64,000 bases of DNA. It comes from Kudoa neothunni. Its lineage: Eukaryota > Cnidaria. The notes under the pieces are model-generated. The model had not been told where the DNA came from. It ran no database searches and was given only the letters and a program-made list of their open reading frames with translations. Location of the stretch: NCBI GenBank assembly GCA_964304625.1, contig OZ199840.1, positions 3,596,001-3,660,000 of the forward strand. Reading direction: 5' to 3'. Shown here one piece after another: positions 26,389-38,524 of this stretch (position 1 is its first letter; each line of letters starts with the position of its first letter). The translations under genes were made by a program, and so were the position numbers.

Positions 26389-27285
26389 ATGGGAGCTCTT
26401 GACATGGTATTCTTCACTTGTAATTATATTTCGGAAAATTTGATTGGTTCCATTCCCGTTCATAAAGGTGGTTGGTATCGCTACTGGCGAAAATGCTATG
26501 TTCCACGCAATATTTGCGCCCTTTTCCCTTCTGATGGCTATTTTTACATTGTAATCGAATAAAATAGTCCCAAAAAATCTATATTACATAACCTTAAAAT
26601 TTTCAGAATTTTAGGTTGCAATTTAACCGGCACATGGAAATACCTCGAATCTGCCATAAGGTATTGATAGATTTGGATTTTGTCACATTTAATCTTTATA
26701 ATTTCTAGTGATTACGCGGTAGATGAAACAATGGGACCAATATTTTCAGCGCTTACCCTACTTCCGTTTTTATCCAGTAAATTATAAAATTATGTTTCCA
26801 TTTGATTATAAACACCGAATTTTAGATATTTTTGTATACATAAACAGGTTCAAAATTATAAGTATCCATGGTTATAAAAAAACGCTCAATAAAATAATTG
26901 TGTGCATTGGAATATTTACAATATTTCTCTCCCCCTGCACATTTATATTTCCTGTAAATAATTTACTTAAACTTTAGGGTTAATCTGAATCTAATTATAG
27001 GTTAGGTTCAATAAATATGTACATTATGTTTGTGCTTCTTCATTTTTCGTTTTTTCTAACGTTTATCTTTGGTTCAATGCATGCTTTTCAATGAGTTGCA
27101 GCTGCTCTTATTTGATAAGGCCTAATCTGCACAAGGGTCTGATCAAATATAGGATTTTAACGGCAGTATTATCTACCACAGCTATGTTGGTTCAGCTCGC
27201 CAGTATTATTATTTATGATTTTGAGATAATAGAGCCATTTCGAACTTTTAGTGATTGTTTACAGTCTGGCGGATCAAAATTATGA
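26389..27285 (+). CDS. Candidate small membrane or secreted protein gene
   Basis: Several short open blocks fit spliced exons. One starts MGALDMVFFTCNYISENLIG and runs through GGWYRYWRKCYVPRNIC. A second block reads GCNLTGTWKYLESAI and joins, over a GTATTG...TTTCTAG intron, to SDYAVDETMGPIFSALTLLP. A third, at 27091-27285, reads RILTAVLSTTAMLVQLASII, a clear membrane segment. The W...Y-W...C...C pattern and hydrophobic blocks recall PMP22/claudin-type four-span proteins, but this is only a resemblance. The join between the first two blocks is not in phase as I read it, so the gene model is incomplete. I do not recognise the family. Confidence 0.3.
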
Positions 27286-30278
27286 TAAAGGAGATAGACA
27301 CTATAAAGTATTCCACGTGAGCTAAATTGTCTTTAACTGGACTGTTGTTAGTGGTTAGAATGCACTTTTGCGATCTCTCAATTTTCAAGCTTAGTTCTCA
27401 CGTGTTTTGGAGCTTTTTCCTATTTTGTTGATATGCATCATAAAGCATCTAAAGAAAGTTGTGCATATCAATAATAAAAACACCGAAATTAATGTACGAT
27501 ACTTGATTCTAATGTAGCTTAGCTGATCTTTGTATTCTCGTTATTAAATTTCAATGTTCTCATCAAATCACAATACCAATGAATTTTATAAAATATTATC
27601 CTTGTGGGTTTTAGCTTACTGATTTTTTATGAATTTTAATTACTATAATTTCTAAATAAAATTTTTTCATATTTTATTTAGTATCATTAAACGCCGAAGA
27701 TATTCATAATTACACAACTTATAAACATTCTTGAAATATAAAATTAAAAAATAGACCTTGATTTTCTGTCGTACTATTTTTTGTTTTGTTTATTACATTT
27801 TATATCAGAAATTAAGAATTTATTCTATTTTTATTATTAAAATTTAGAAGACTAATTTTTTAAATGATAAAATTTAATTTTTTAAGTTAATTGAATGTTA
27901 TATTAAACACACACGTAAGAATTCCTCTAATAAAGTAGAAACTTCACATAATCAATTATAAGTTATTTGCCTATTGAAATTAGATGTTTTTCTAAAATAT
28001 AATGTTGATTTATTATTAAGAAAACTCATCAATTCTTAGAAAATTAAGAAAATACATTTTGAGAGCACGTGGTTGTCTTTTCGTATTTAAACTATTCACA
28101 CTTAAATCCCATAAAAACATGTATAGATAAATATGATATTGTAAAATTTATGTACGTATGTTAAAAAATATGAAGCATAACCAATTTATGAGTGATTATC
28201 AAAACAAATTAAAGAACAATTCAATTTTTTTAAAAATTCTTAAAATTTTAAAGTTATTATTTTGATATTAATTTTTGCTCTCCGTATTCTTTTACATTGT
28301 TATCAAGAATCGTGAAAAAAGAAATGCAAAATCGTTTACCGTCATTCAGTCTTTTTAAAAAAAATATAACTGTTACAACATATTTCTAAAGATTTAACTT
28401 TTATTTTTTATTTGTGGGGTACAACCAGAGAATACTTCAATTAAGCCATGAAATAACGATAAAATTTTAACATATTTATTTATTCCACACCAGTATAAGC
28501 TCAATAAGCGACGTTATAATGTTATATTTTTAAATTACCAACGAAAAAAAGTCGGAACATTTTTTATCCCTATCGCGCCATCTAATAATTCGAAATTCTT
28601 AGGCTTTCTCGTATTGGAATAGATCAGAAGCACGTTTAATTCAATTTCGTTCAATTGTACTTCAAATTTTATTCACATCATGCATTTTTGACATATTCTT
28701 GCTTATTTATGTACTAATAATATTTTTAAGATCATTTTAATCTAAATATGATCATTGAAACATAAAAATTTAGCAGTAAACATCAACTTTGCACTCTATT
28801 ATTCGAGATCTTTTTGCACATCACTTCTTTTAAATAACTTAAATTAATTTTTTCATTGAGAAATTAACATATTTATTACTACTGTGTTCTATTCGTCTTG
28901 TGTTATACCAAAATAAAGTTTTTAAGGCAATTATGACTTTGTTGCTTAATAATAATCATTATACAATTTTCATCGATACCTTAGTTATAAAAATTTAAAA
29001 TAATTTAATTTCTTTATCTTTATAAAGGAAACGATAAATTTTACTGGTATAATCTTTTTTATATATCCGTTCGAAAAGAGATTTTATGCAAAAGATATGA
29101 ATTTGGGAAATATAAAATCAAAACCCCATATACAAGATTTATGGCACTTTGATCATTATACATTAAAATTCAGGAAAAAAATTAAACTAAATGTTTATTT
29201 TAATGTTAAATTATTAATATTTAGTCAAACAGATTTGACAGAACATATATTCTTAAATATGTACAATATCCACAATAGATTATCTAAAACATCATAAAAA
29301 TCCACTTTTTAAGATTTCGACGATTACTATAATTTATATTTTATATCATAACTAAAATAACAGTGCATGATTTTTTTTGGAAAATATAAATAATATTAAA
29401 TTTTTTATCTAATTGATAAAAACACACTGAAAAAATTTATAAACTAAAAAACATATTTTATTATTACAAAAAATAGTTATATTTATATTTTACTGATTAA
29501 CAAATGAATAAATGGCTTATTTTACAATTGAAAAATTTCATATCTATATAGAGCACTTAAACTCACTAATCGGTTAAATAATTTTGTGAAAAAATAATTT
29601 AAGTGATTTTAAACAGAAAATGTGCTGAATATGCAAAGAATAAGGAATATTTCAGGTTTTTGTAAACAAAAATGTAGATTAGACGCGGGCACGATGTCGC
29701 TCGAATATGAATTTATAAATTTTTTGAACTCTATTTTTTACTTTTAAAATAATGATGTTAACTTTGTTTCTATTTAATTATTTTACGTTATTAGACCATA
29801 AAAAATGTTTAAGCTTAATTTCAATAGTTGCAATTAAAATTGATTTAAATAAAATCAATAACTTCTGGCCCGTATTCTAAATATCATATCACGTTCACGC
29901 TTTTTAGAGACTCTACATAACAACCCTACGGTACGCAGTATCCATGTCCGCGCTCGCAGCACGCCAGATATATCTTCGTGGCGCGTTATCGTGTTTTACA
30001 TTTAATGATTACATTTCCTTTCCTATATTAATGATAACTTCTAGATATTTAGAAAAAGTTTAATATTAAACGCATAAAACAACAAATCTAAAATAAATAG
30101 ATAAATAATATTCAAAAATATATAGATTTTCTTAAATAGTCTGTTATTTTATCAATCTTTTACGAACATTGTCTTATTTTCCGGACGGACAAGTTCAATT
30201 TTGTTGTATTTTCTAACACATGAATCATGAGCAAAAATATTTTTTCACTTGGAAAAAATATATTTACTTAATTATACG
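27286..30278. other. Intergenic, no gene recognised
   Basis: About 3 kb of very AT-rich sequence. Around 29880-29995 there is a less AT-rich patch (TACGGTACGCAGTATCCATG and following) that may be a repeat remnant. No coding evidence was seen. Confidence 0.5.
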
Positions 30279-30990
30279 TTATTTACTAACTTTTAAAAAA
30301 TTGGAAAAGTTTACGACGCGTTTTTGTTGATTCTTTAAGACTAAATAACGTTGGTCACTAGAGTGAATGTTTGGCGCATGCGCGAAACAACAATTTCTAT
30401 CTTTCACTATACAACATGGAGCGTTATATTTTTTACACACTAATTGTGTATTCCGTTGACATAGTCGACATCTACTTTTCGAATAAACTATTTCAGGGTA
30501 GTACCCAACATTGTGAAACCTGATCGATTTTGACAAATCGGAATTTTTATTCCTTGGGGTGTAATGTGGAATCGATTTGTTCGAGTTATCAATAGAAGGG
30601 CGGCCACGCTTCGTTGCTTTAACGGATTTTTTAAGATGTATCGTATCTTCGGTCAACGATTCAATAAAAGAGAACAAGTCTAATATATCGCTATTAGGGG
30701 TACGCTTTTCTTTTGAATTTAAGCGATAAATGGGCCAAGCATCGACTATAGCTGTATTCAATCCCCAGAAGAATATCCGCATATAATATTTTCGGATTTT
30801 ATGATTTAATTTATACAGCTCCATCCATATTTTTGTTGTATCCGGCTACAACATCTGGACAAGGAATTGACAATAATTTCTTCAATTTTCGATCAAGCTC
30901 TTCACATGGCTGATAGGTTCTAGCGACGAATGCATCGAAGATAAAGTAACGATGGAGCCATCAAATCATTGGGTGATGGCAATAACTTTG
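30279..30990 (-). mobile_element. piggyBac transposase C-terminal fragment
   Basis: The minus strand encodes, in order, FDGSIVTLSSMHSSLEPISH, then SIPCPDVVAGYNKNMDG and YKLNHKIRKYYMRIFFWGLN. These are the piggyBac 'D...V.LSS', 'P.VV..YN..M.G' and 'Y...RK..RRIFF' blocks. The fragment ends with a cysteine-rich domain, CRLCQRN...CKKYNAPCCI...CFAHA, typical of the piggyBac C-terminal zinc finger. The frame changes after KNMDG, there is a stop near the VVSWFDG-equivalent block, and the N-terminal part and DNA-binding ends are missing. The upstream side is cut off by the SINE at 31015-31440. It is broken. Confidence 0.75.
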
Positions 30991-31014
30991 TTAACATCTT
31001 TTATTTTTGTTTAC

Positions 31015-31440
31015 AGGGTAAAACCCCTGGCGCAACTCATTAGGTTGTAGAATTCTGGCTGGTCAGAACTGTTCCATTAACGCTTTAGGCACCGCAGGAT
31101 GTAGCATGAAACCCAGCCCATTATCTTTATGCGGTAGTGTGGGACTTTCACCCACTAAACATCCTCGTCTCAGGGCGACCACCACACAAACCCTATCCCT
31201 TTGAGGACGTTGGCTCTGTGAGGACTGAAAATTACTTGCCTTTCGATGGGTTCCGGGGATTTAAACTCCTATTCACGCTCACCACACTCCACAGCGAGCG
31301 TACATTTTAACTACAGCCCCCAAAAATAGGGATTGAGACCCATCGACACGGAAGCAGTAGTCTGACCACCAGTGGATTCGAACCCATTACCTCAAGGTTC
31401 TGAGTCCGAGTGGCACACCGATGTGCTATCTGTCCTCATA
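31015..31440 (-). mobile_element. tRNA-derived SINE
   Basis: This ~425-bp island is clearly richer in G+C than its surroundings. Read on the minus strand it begins with a tRNA-like head: box A TAGCACATCGG (31428-31418) and box B GGGTTCGAATCC (31384-31373) about 34 bases apart, the spacing of an RNA polymerase III promoter. A long unrelated body follows and ends near GGGGTTTTACCCTG at about 31015. Acceptor-stem pairing does not fold into a true tRNA. It lies next to the piggyBac fragment, apparently inserted into it. Confidence 0.72.
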
Positions 31441-31639
31441 CCAATTCAATTGATTCAATAATCCTTCACGGCTCAAACAGTGGCAAAACAAATAGGTAAA
31501 TAAATGTTATTAATTGTTCTCAACATTCCAGAGGCAACAATTCGAATCCGGCAATGTGCTTCATGGATCTTCGGATAATTTTATTATTTGGTGATCTTAA
31601 TTTTTCTCCAATAACTTGATTGTCATTGTTATGAATTAA

Positions 31640-32340
31640 ATTTTCAATCCGCGATTTTCTATACATTTGTCGAAGTGTCTTCTAAGACATGAACTATTTT
31701 ATTGATTTTTGGAATTGTTTCGATGGTTTTTTTGTGAGTGTGTTGATATTTATTTTGTAGCATTAACAAGTATTCGGATATCCATTTTTTCCATAATGAT
31801 TCACTATGTTGATTCCTCTTTTTCCAATATTGAATTAATTTGTGAGCATTCTCTTGTTCATTTGGATTAAAAAATTCACCATCGTTTATTGTACATAGAT
31901 AGTCAGATGTAAGTTGAGTTTGTGGATTTAAATATAGGAAATCAAAAGGTCGTAGAACTTGGTGAACTTCATCACTTGAAATGTAGGTTAAGGGGCGTAG
32001 ATTAATGATTTGTTTGATTTCAATGATCAAGGTTTTGAGTTGGTTGATTGATATGTTTTCCGAAGTGAATTTCATCAAAAAGCGTGATTTCACTAGACCT
32101 ATAAGTCTTTGATAGATTCCTCCCATCCAAGGAGAATAATCTGTTATAAACTTCCATTAAATTAAATTTGCTTCCGTAAATTCTTCTATTTCGTTTAGTT
32201 CTTTATTTTTTAGTGTTCGTTCCATCAATTTAAATTGTTTCACATTATCCGAAATTATTAATTTTGGACAATAATATTGTCCAATTCTTTAAAATTGTAA
32301 ATTATGTTAGGCCAAAAATCATTAACTACAAATGTGAATT
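31640..32340 (-). mobile_element. BEL/Pao LTR retrotransposon fossil fragment
   Basis: The minus strand carries the end of a BEL/Pao-type integrase region and the domain that follows it (MGGIYQRLIGLVKS, later LRPLTYISSDE and RPFDFLYLN). No LTR, protease, reverse transcriptase or other part of the element is recognisable here. It is a broken, truncated fossil; its age cannot be judged without LTRs. Confidence 0.75.
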
Positions 32341-32761
32341 TCAAGTTTAAATTGGGTTCTTAGATTTGGAGTTATTCCCTCCCGTAGCAATAGCCACCGC
32401 CAAATATTTTAATTGTATGTGGCACGCATCCAAAGTACGGAAAATCGATTACCTACTGTATAAAGAAGGCAGGTGATAATACAGCAAACACTCGGTATTG
32501 CGTAATTCGTTATATTTTATCAAATTTTTTGATATTTTGTCTTTATAAGGAAATAAATTATAATATATAAAGTTAGAAACCTACTTTAGATGGGATTATA
32601 TCATAAAAGGTGAACAAAAATTCGAAAAAGAGGAAAAATTGATGTTCTTGCTAGTGCGTAACTAAAGTCGTTGATTTTAATCGTCATATTTCTTTTCAAT
32701 TAATATCGAAAGTGACTTTTCCTCAAAGAAGTATTGAAGATAAAATCAAAATAATTAAACA

Positions 32762-33018
32762 TTAACCCTTAACGGTTAACCATTGGATTCGCGCGTCCAC
32801 CTCCCTATTATTTTGTTGTAAAACCAGTTATAATTTGTGTAATTTCGCCAAACCATTAACTTATTTTATTATGTCGGTCGGTAGATAATGCTTTTTTAAA
32901 AATGTAGATGAAATTCTGACGAATATACACAAAATATAGCATGCATAACAACAAAATTTATAAACAAAATAATATAAAGATGGGCGCATAGAACTGAAGG
33001 TTATCCTTTAAGGGTTAA
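32762..33018. mobile_element. piggyBac-type MITE
   Basis: 257 bp bounded by TTAACCCTTAACGGTTAACC on the left and, read inwards from the right, TTAACCCTTAAAGGATAACC. TTAA at both tips is the piggyBac target duplication. No coding sequence is present. Confidence 0.75.
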
Positions 33019-33876
33019 ATGTAAGGAATAGTCGCTGGCAACGTTCGGACTCTCGAGCCAAAATTGAAAGACGGTGATGCCATACCGCTCTGCTGCTGAT
33101 TGCAGATATGTTAACTTTATTTACCATTCTTATGACCAATCATTACATCAAATATCCAAAAAGGGGAAATCAAAAAATAAACAAATTACAAAAAATATTG
33201 TCTTGGTCGCGCATGCACAGGTTACAATATTGCGTCATTTCTCGCTATTACGTAACGTTTAGTTGATCCCAAAAAATTACGCGATATCGTGAGTTTATCG
33301 TAGATGCAAAAGATACTTGATTATATTAAATTTTAATTCTATCAAATATTGTGTTAATATATTGCCACTAAAAACTGCATAGTATTCTCAAATAGATGAA
33401 CAAGCTAAATATATACAACTCAATCCTATTGTTAAATTAATTGAAACCATTAAGAGTATATCTTCATTCTAACGACTTATTTAATATGATTAATTTTATG
33501 CCTACTATATCAATAGGATCAAATTAAATTAATCTTTTTGTTGCATTAGCATTGATTCTCTAAATAGAAGAGTGGATTTGGCCGGTTGATGATTATTTAC
33601 AATTGATCTATTAAGTCTCCTACCCAGCAGATCGTAGGGTACGATATTTAGTATTAGGTAAGAAATCTATTTGTATGAAAATGAATAAATACTGTCGATT
33701 CTAATAGCATAACTTGAGCTATATTAAATGTATAGTGTGAAGGCATAATTTCGATCCATTATCTATACTCCGGAAAAATTAATTATGTTTAAGTAATAAG
33801 ATTTTCTTTGGGTGTTTCTATTGATTGCGATCCAAAAGATTGAACTAAAATTTAAAAAAAGTGACCTCATAAAAGC
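33019..33876. other. Intergenic, upstream of BCAT
   Basis: No gene recognised. It contains the likely promoter of the aminotransferase gene; no motif stands out. Confidence 0.5.
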
Positions 33877-35278
33877 ATGTCTCATAATAGGATTTTTACA
33901 TCGGGAAGAAGATGTTTCGCAGGTTAAGCTAAATCAATTATTTTAATTTATAGAATTTTAGGATTAACCAAAAGTTATATAATCAGCCATCGAATGAGTT
34001 CAACATGGTCAAAGACATTTAAGGTATATATATATTACCTGTTGGTGGTGGAATTTATTTTTCCTTACGATGATTTGATTAGGAAAAGGATCTTTCCGTT
34101 CATCTTTCAACGTCTACATGTTCCTTAGATGATAAAAACATACCAGAATTTGGAACCCAAATGTCGAATCACATGTTTACGGTAGATTTTTGTCAAACAA
34201 ACGGCTGGCAAAATCCAACTATTAAACCTTTTGAAAATCTAACATTGCATCCGTGTTCGTCTGGTCTTCACTATGGGATACAAGTATTTGTGGGAATTTT
34301 ATTTTGGTAGTTGTCAATGGAGAATTATACATCAATTGAATTTCAGGTATTTGAGGGATTTAAAGCTTACAGAACTATTAATGGAAACGTGCAACTGTTT
34401 CGACCTATGGATCACATCGAACGATTTATTGGTTCAGCTGAAAGAATGTGTCTTCCAGTATTTGATCTGTTCAAGTATTTACGGTGATTATTTCGTTAAA
34501 GACTTTCGATGAGGAAGAATTTTTAAAATGTCTTGTTCGATTGATCACCATCGATCAAAAATGGTGTCCTTCCGGTTTCGGTAACTCACTATACATACGT
34601 CCGCTCCTGTTTTCAACCGAAGAAACCCTCGGCGTGAAACTGCCCACTAAAGCAAAACTTATAGTTATCACATGCCCAGTTGGTGGCTATTTTAAAAATG
34701 CCGATAAGGGTGGTATTTCTTTGTATACCGATCCCAGCTGGGTAAGAAGTTGGCCTGGTGGTGTCGGGTATGTCAAAGCTGGTGGTAATTATGGCCCAAC
34801 ATTACACATGCAAAAACAAGCCGTGGTAAACTATGGTTGTGACCAAATACTTTGGTTATTCAACAATGAGATCAACGAATGTGGCACTATGAATATTTTT
34901 ATTTATTTACAGAACAAACAAGGAGAAAAAGAATTGGTCACTCCACCACTTGACGGACTTATTCTGCCGGGTGTCACCAGAGATTCGGTTCTCCATTTGA
35001 CAAGGCAATGGAATGAGATTAAAGTGAGCGAGCGAGTGATCACATTCGATGAACTCTATGAATCACATATCGATTCTCGATTATTCGAAATTTTTGGTAC
35101 AGGCACAGCTTGCTGCGTTTCACCAGTCGAAAAGATTGTGCACAAAGATTTCAATATTAATCTAATGCCACAGACAAATTCTCTCACTATGCGTATCAAA
35201 AAAGAAGTTTTTGATATCTATTATGGTGTAACAAACTCTGATTGGACCTACATCAAAATCCCCCCTCTAGAACAATGA
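33877..35278 (+). CDS. BCAT: Branched-chain amino acid aminotransferase
   Basis: BCAT is a fold-type IV PLP enzyme that moves the amino group of Leu, Ile or Val to 2-oxoglutarate. Five exons (33877-33922, 33962-34023, 34083-34283, 34347-34457, 34502-35278) join through introns of 39, 59, 63 and 44 bp into 398 residues, the normal length. The first ~28 residues (MSHNRIFTSGRRCFAG...) are Arg-rich without acids, like a mitochondrial leader. Core motifs are IKPFENLTLHPCSSGLHYG, VFEGFKAYR and, around the PLP lysine, GYVKAGGNYGPT. These are followed by GTMNIFIY, ELVTPPLDGLILPG and FGTGTACCVSPV. The animal redox CXXC motif reads CCVS here, so its second cysteine is missing. No frame break was seen. 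The transposon at 35459 begins 180 bp beyond the stop. Confidence 0.95.
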
Positions 35279-35458
35279 CAAATATTTTAACTTATTCTTT
35301 GCTTTACGAAAATGATTTATTCTCGTAATGGTGGTTGATTTATAATCTATTCTTTTTTTAATTATGTATTTCTAACGCAAATTTCTTTTTTTCAACTAGG
35401 ATCGGGAATATTTTGTATTGAAGTATCATTTAAAACTTTGTTTTCAAATAGATTAAAC

Positions 35459-38191
35459 GGTGACGAGGGAGTATCCAGCTCCAAAAAATCGGCATTTTCC
35501 CGTGTACGCGCATTCCCGATTGTTTTATATTTTAATTTAACACATTTTTAAAATATTGAGTGACCACAAATCAGACCCAAACTTTTATTCTAAAGAATTG
35601 CAAAAAATCACACTTCGGCAACAATCGGATAGCGCGCAATGTAATGCGCATACTTTTTCATAATCCTTTTCAGCCTAATTTGTCATAAATAATTCATGAA
35701 ATTTATATTTTTAATTTTTTATAATATTATCAAATATGTTTTCGCGATTAAAGAATCACACAGGATAGGAGATATTTTGTTTAGTGGTGTTTTGAATTTT
35801 CGATAATTATAGATGTAATAGTAACTGTTATATTTATATCTCAGGTTAAATTTAAAAATTTATTGTAACGCCAAGAAAGTCCACGTTCAACAAAAGGACA
35901 ATAACTAAACTATCCGAACGCTAAGGCCGCCTTACGGCAGCCTATGTATGTTATTCTGATAACATGGATTAACAATAGTTTTTTTGATGGCGGGATTTTC
36001 ACTTCATCGTCAATTTTATAAACTTTTGTTTAACGTGAGTGTTCTATTTACTTACCTAGCGAATAAGGGTCTATTACAAAAAATGCCTTCTCGGTGCAAG
36101 AATTGCCACAGGTATAACACTCTACGCCTCCAAGTTACAACGAGAAAAAGAAACAATACTTCAATCGATCTTTGTGACGATGATATTGAGAAATACTCGT
36201 ATACACGTTCAAAGTACTTTTATTTTATGTGTAGTTTTTAAAATATTAATTTTAGGAATGATTGTAGAACGCATTTTTCACCCAGGACCTCTACCTTATT
36301 TGGCGTCAATAACGCGATGGGGGCGAATGTATCCAAATTAGCAGTGTCTCAGCTATTTGAGTTAATATACCTTTGGTGTATTGAAGAGCAAAGATGCACG
36401 GTGGTGGCATTAAATCAAATAACCGAGAAAATGAGCGGAGAAAATCGAATCGTCGAAATTGACGAATGTTTATTAAGGGGTCACCGTAAAAACAACCGGG
36501 GAAGATTTTTAAGAATGGACAGATGGTTGGCCACCCCTAACTATTTCTTAAGGAGTAGGTTATTCCGTGGAGCGACTCCTTTGAGACGTCAGCGGAGAAA
36601 TGAGAGGTATGGCTACAGAATAAATGGCCCTGGGGTTGTTGGCATTTGCGAATGTTCTATCGATGAAGATGGCAAACGCAAATTTTTAGAATCTAGATTT
36701 TTTATTGTCTAAAAAAGGGATAAACGAACGTTGACCCAACTCGTCTTACAGGAAGTTGAAAACGGGACTACAATCTATACTGACGAGTGGTTGGGGTACA
36801 CCTCTCTCCGAATTTACGGTTATAACCATATAACCGTTAATCACTCTAAGGAGTATGTCACTCCAGAGGATTACCATACTAATATGGTCGAGGTTGTGTG
36901 GCATCATCTCAAAACAAAACTCATTCTGAAAATGAGCGGTGTGCCACGAAATCAGCTGGATTCCTACCTACATGAATCATGGTCGCGTTCCATTTATAAA
37001 GGATATTGGAATTTCGTCGAATATATTTTAACAGCGATCGCTACTATTTAGCAATTAAATAATAGCTAGTGAAACAAAATATTTGTGTTTTGATTCCTTT
37101 CATCTTTTATATATTGTTATTTGTCAAAAAACTTAAGAAAACTCTAGATTTTACCATATTAGTATTAATTATAAAATTATATTTGCAATAAATATATTTG
37201 AGATTTCTCGCGTATTTTCGTTTAATGATAATAAATTAAAATATATGTTTATGATTTACCGTTAAGGCTTTTGTTGGGGCTGACAGTTAGTCTTCGGCGT
37301 CAAAGATATAATGACACACATTATCTTGGTCGGTACCTATGTGTATTAATATACAGTTGGCGCTAACTATATAAACACCCTATATTAGCCTCTATATTAT
37401 TATTGTTATATTTGAACGATGGTTCCTTGCCCTAACAGCTTTATTAATGAAAAAATAATTTTTCCTTATAAATGAAATTAGATTATGAACTTTTTTAAGA
37501 AAAACCAATTTTTAATTTTGGACTCACAATTGTTTCTCAGTCTTGGTAATTAGCATGATTATATAATACATTAACTATGAATTATAGTTATCACGGATCG
37601 TTCCTCAAAATAGTCAATATATTTGTATAAATCAACATTATATATTTTATGTTTGATTTATTTATAAATAGTTAACGAATAATTCATTTTACTGTTTGTA
37701 ATATCAAGGTTTTCAATTTCTTCAATATGGTTTGTATGGTATACCGTTATATATTTAATATTAGTACACCAAAAAAATATATGAACTAAAAAATAAATTT
37801 TTAAGTAACAATTAAGAGTCTTTAACGTAAAAAATGAAAAATTTAGGTTTATAAACACAATAAATAACTGGCATATATCCTTTCGGTTCAATTTCATTAA
37901 TAATTCACAGAACATATTTGATAATATTATAAAAATTAAAAATATAAATTTCATGAATTATTTATGACAAATTAGACTGAAAAAGGTTATGAAAAGGTAT
38001 GCGCATTACAGTGCGCGCTATCCGATTGTTGCCGAAGTGTGATTTTTTTCAATTCTTTAGAATTAAAATTTTGGTCTGATTTGTGATCACTCAATATTTT
38101 AAAAATGCTGTAAATTAAATTATAAAACAATCGGGAACGCGCGTGTACGGGAAGATGCCGAATTTTTGGAGCTGGATACTCACCCATTACC
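35459..38191 (+). mobile_element. Merlin (ISXO2-type) DNA transposon
   Basis: A 2733-bp element. Terminal inverted repeats of about 290 bp lie at 35459-35745 and 37905-38191; both share GAGTATCCAGCTCC, CAATCGGATAGCGCGCA and AATTCATGAAATTTATAT. It is flanked by an exact 8-bp target duplication, GATTAAAC, at 35451-35458 and 38192-38199. Duplications of 8-9 bp are the Merlin hallmark. The two repeats differ at a number of sites, so the insertion is not brand new. The transposase gene lies inside. Confidence 0.92.
35987..37051 (+). pseudogene. Merlin/ISXO2-like transposase, interrupted
   Basis: A DDE/D transposase of the ISXO2 fold. Exon 35987-36228 encodes an N-terminal zinc-binding region (CKNCHRYN). 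A 27-bp GT-AG intron (36229-36255) leads to the catalytic part. The first catalytic Asp is in IVEIDECLLRGHRKNNRGR and the second in TIYTDEWLGY. The C-terminal block is VNHSKEYVTPEDYHTNMVEV followed by WHHLKTKL, the ISXO2 'H.N.VE..W..LK' signature. A TAA at 36710-36712 interrupts the frame between ESRFFIV and RDKRTLTQ, so this copy is probably inactive. An extra ~35-residue piece (NYFLRSRLFRGATPL region) is unusual for the family. Confidence 0.82.
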
Positions 38192-38524
38192 GATTAAACT
38201 CTTAAATTAACCCATTGAAAGAATTAAACTAATTCTTTTATAATATCTTATTTTAACGATCGTGATTAACGAATCATAAATATAGGAAAAACTACATATC
38301 ACACGAACACTTTAGGAAATTAATTTTTATTGCTAAAATTAATGTCTTTTTATCTAGCACCAACTTCAGTACACTCTTAGTTACAAACAACCGCGCGATC
38401 TTTTAATATCAGTAAATAATTTAAATAATTAAAAAGAATAAAAGTACAAAGTCATTATTAGATTTGATTTCACAATTACGATAGGCTATATCTTTCCTAA
38501 GAATTATATAAAATTTTCTTAATG

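Noticed and set aside
30279-30824. A free-standing host zinc-finger gene
   Set aside because: The cysteine-rich end is preceded by piggyBac transposase blocks, so it is the C-terminal part of a transposon.
31360-31440. A genuine tRNA gene
   Set aside because: Box A and box B are present, but the ends do not pair as an acceptor stem and the sequence continues into a long repeat body, as in a SINE.
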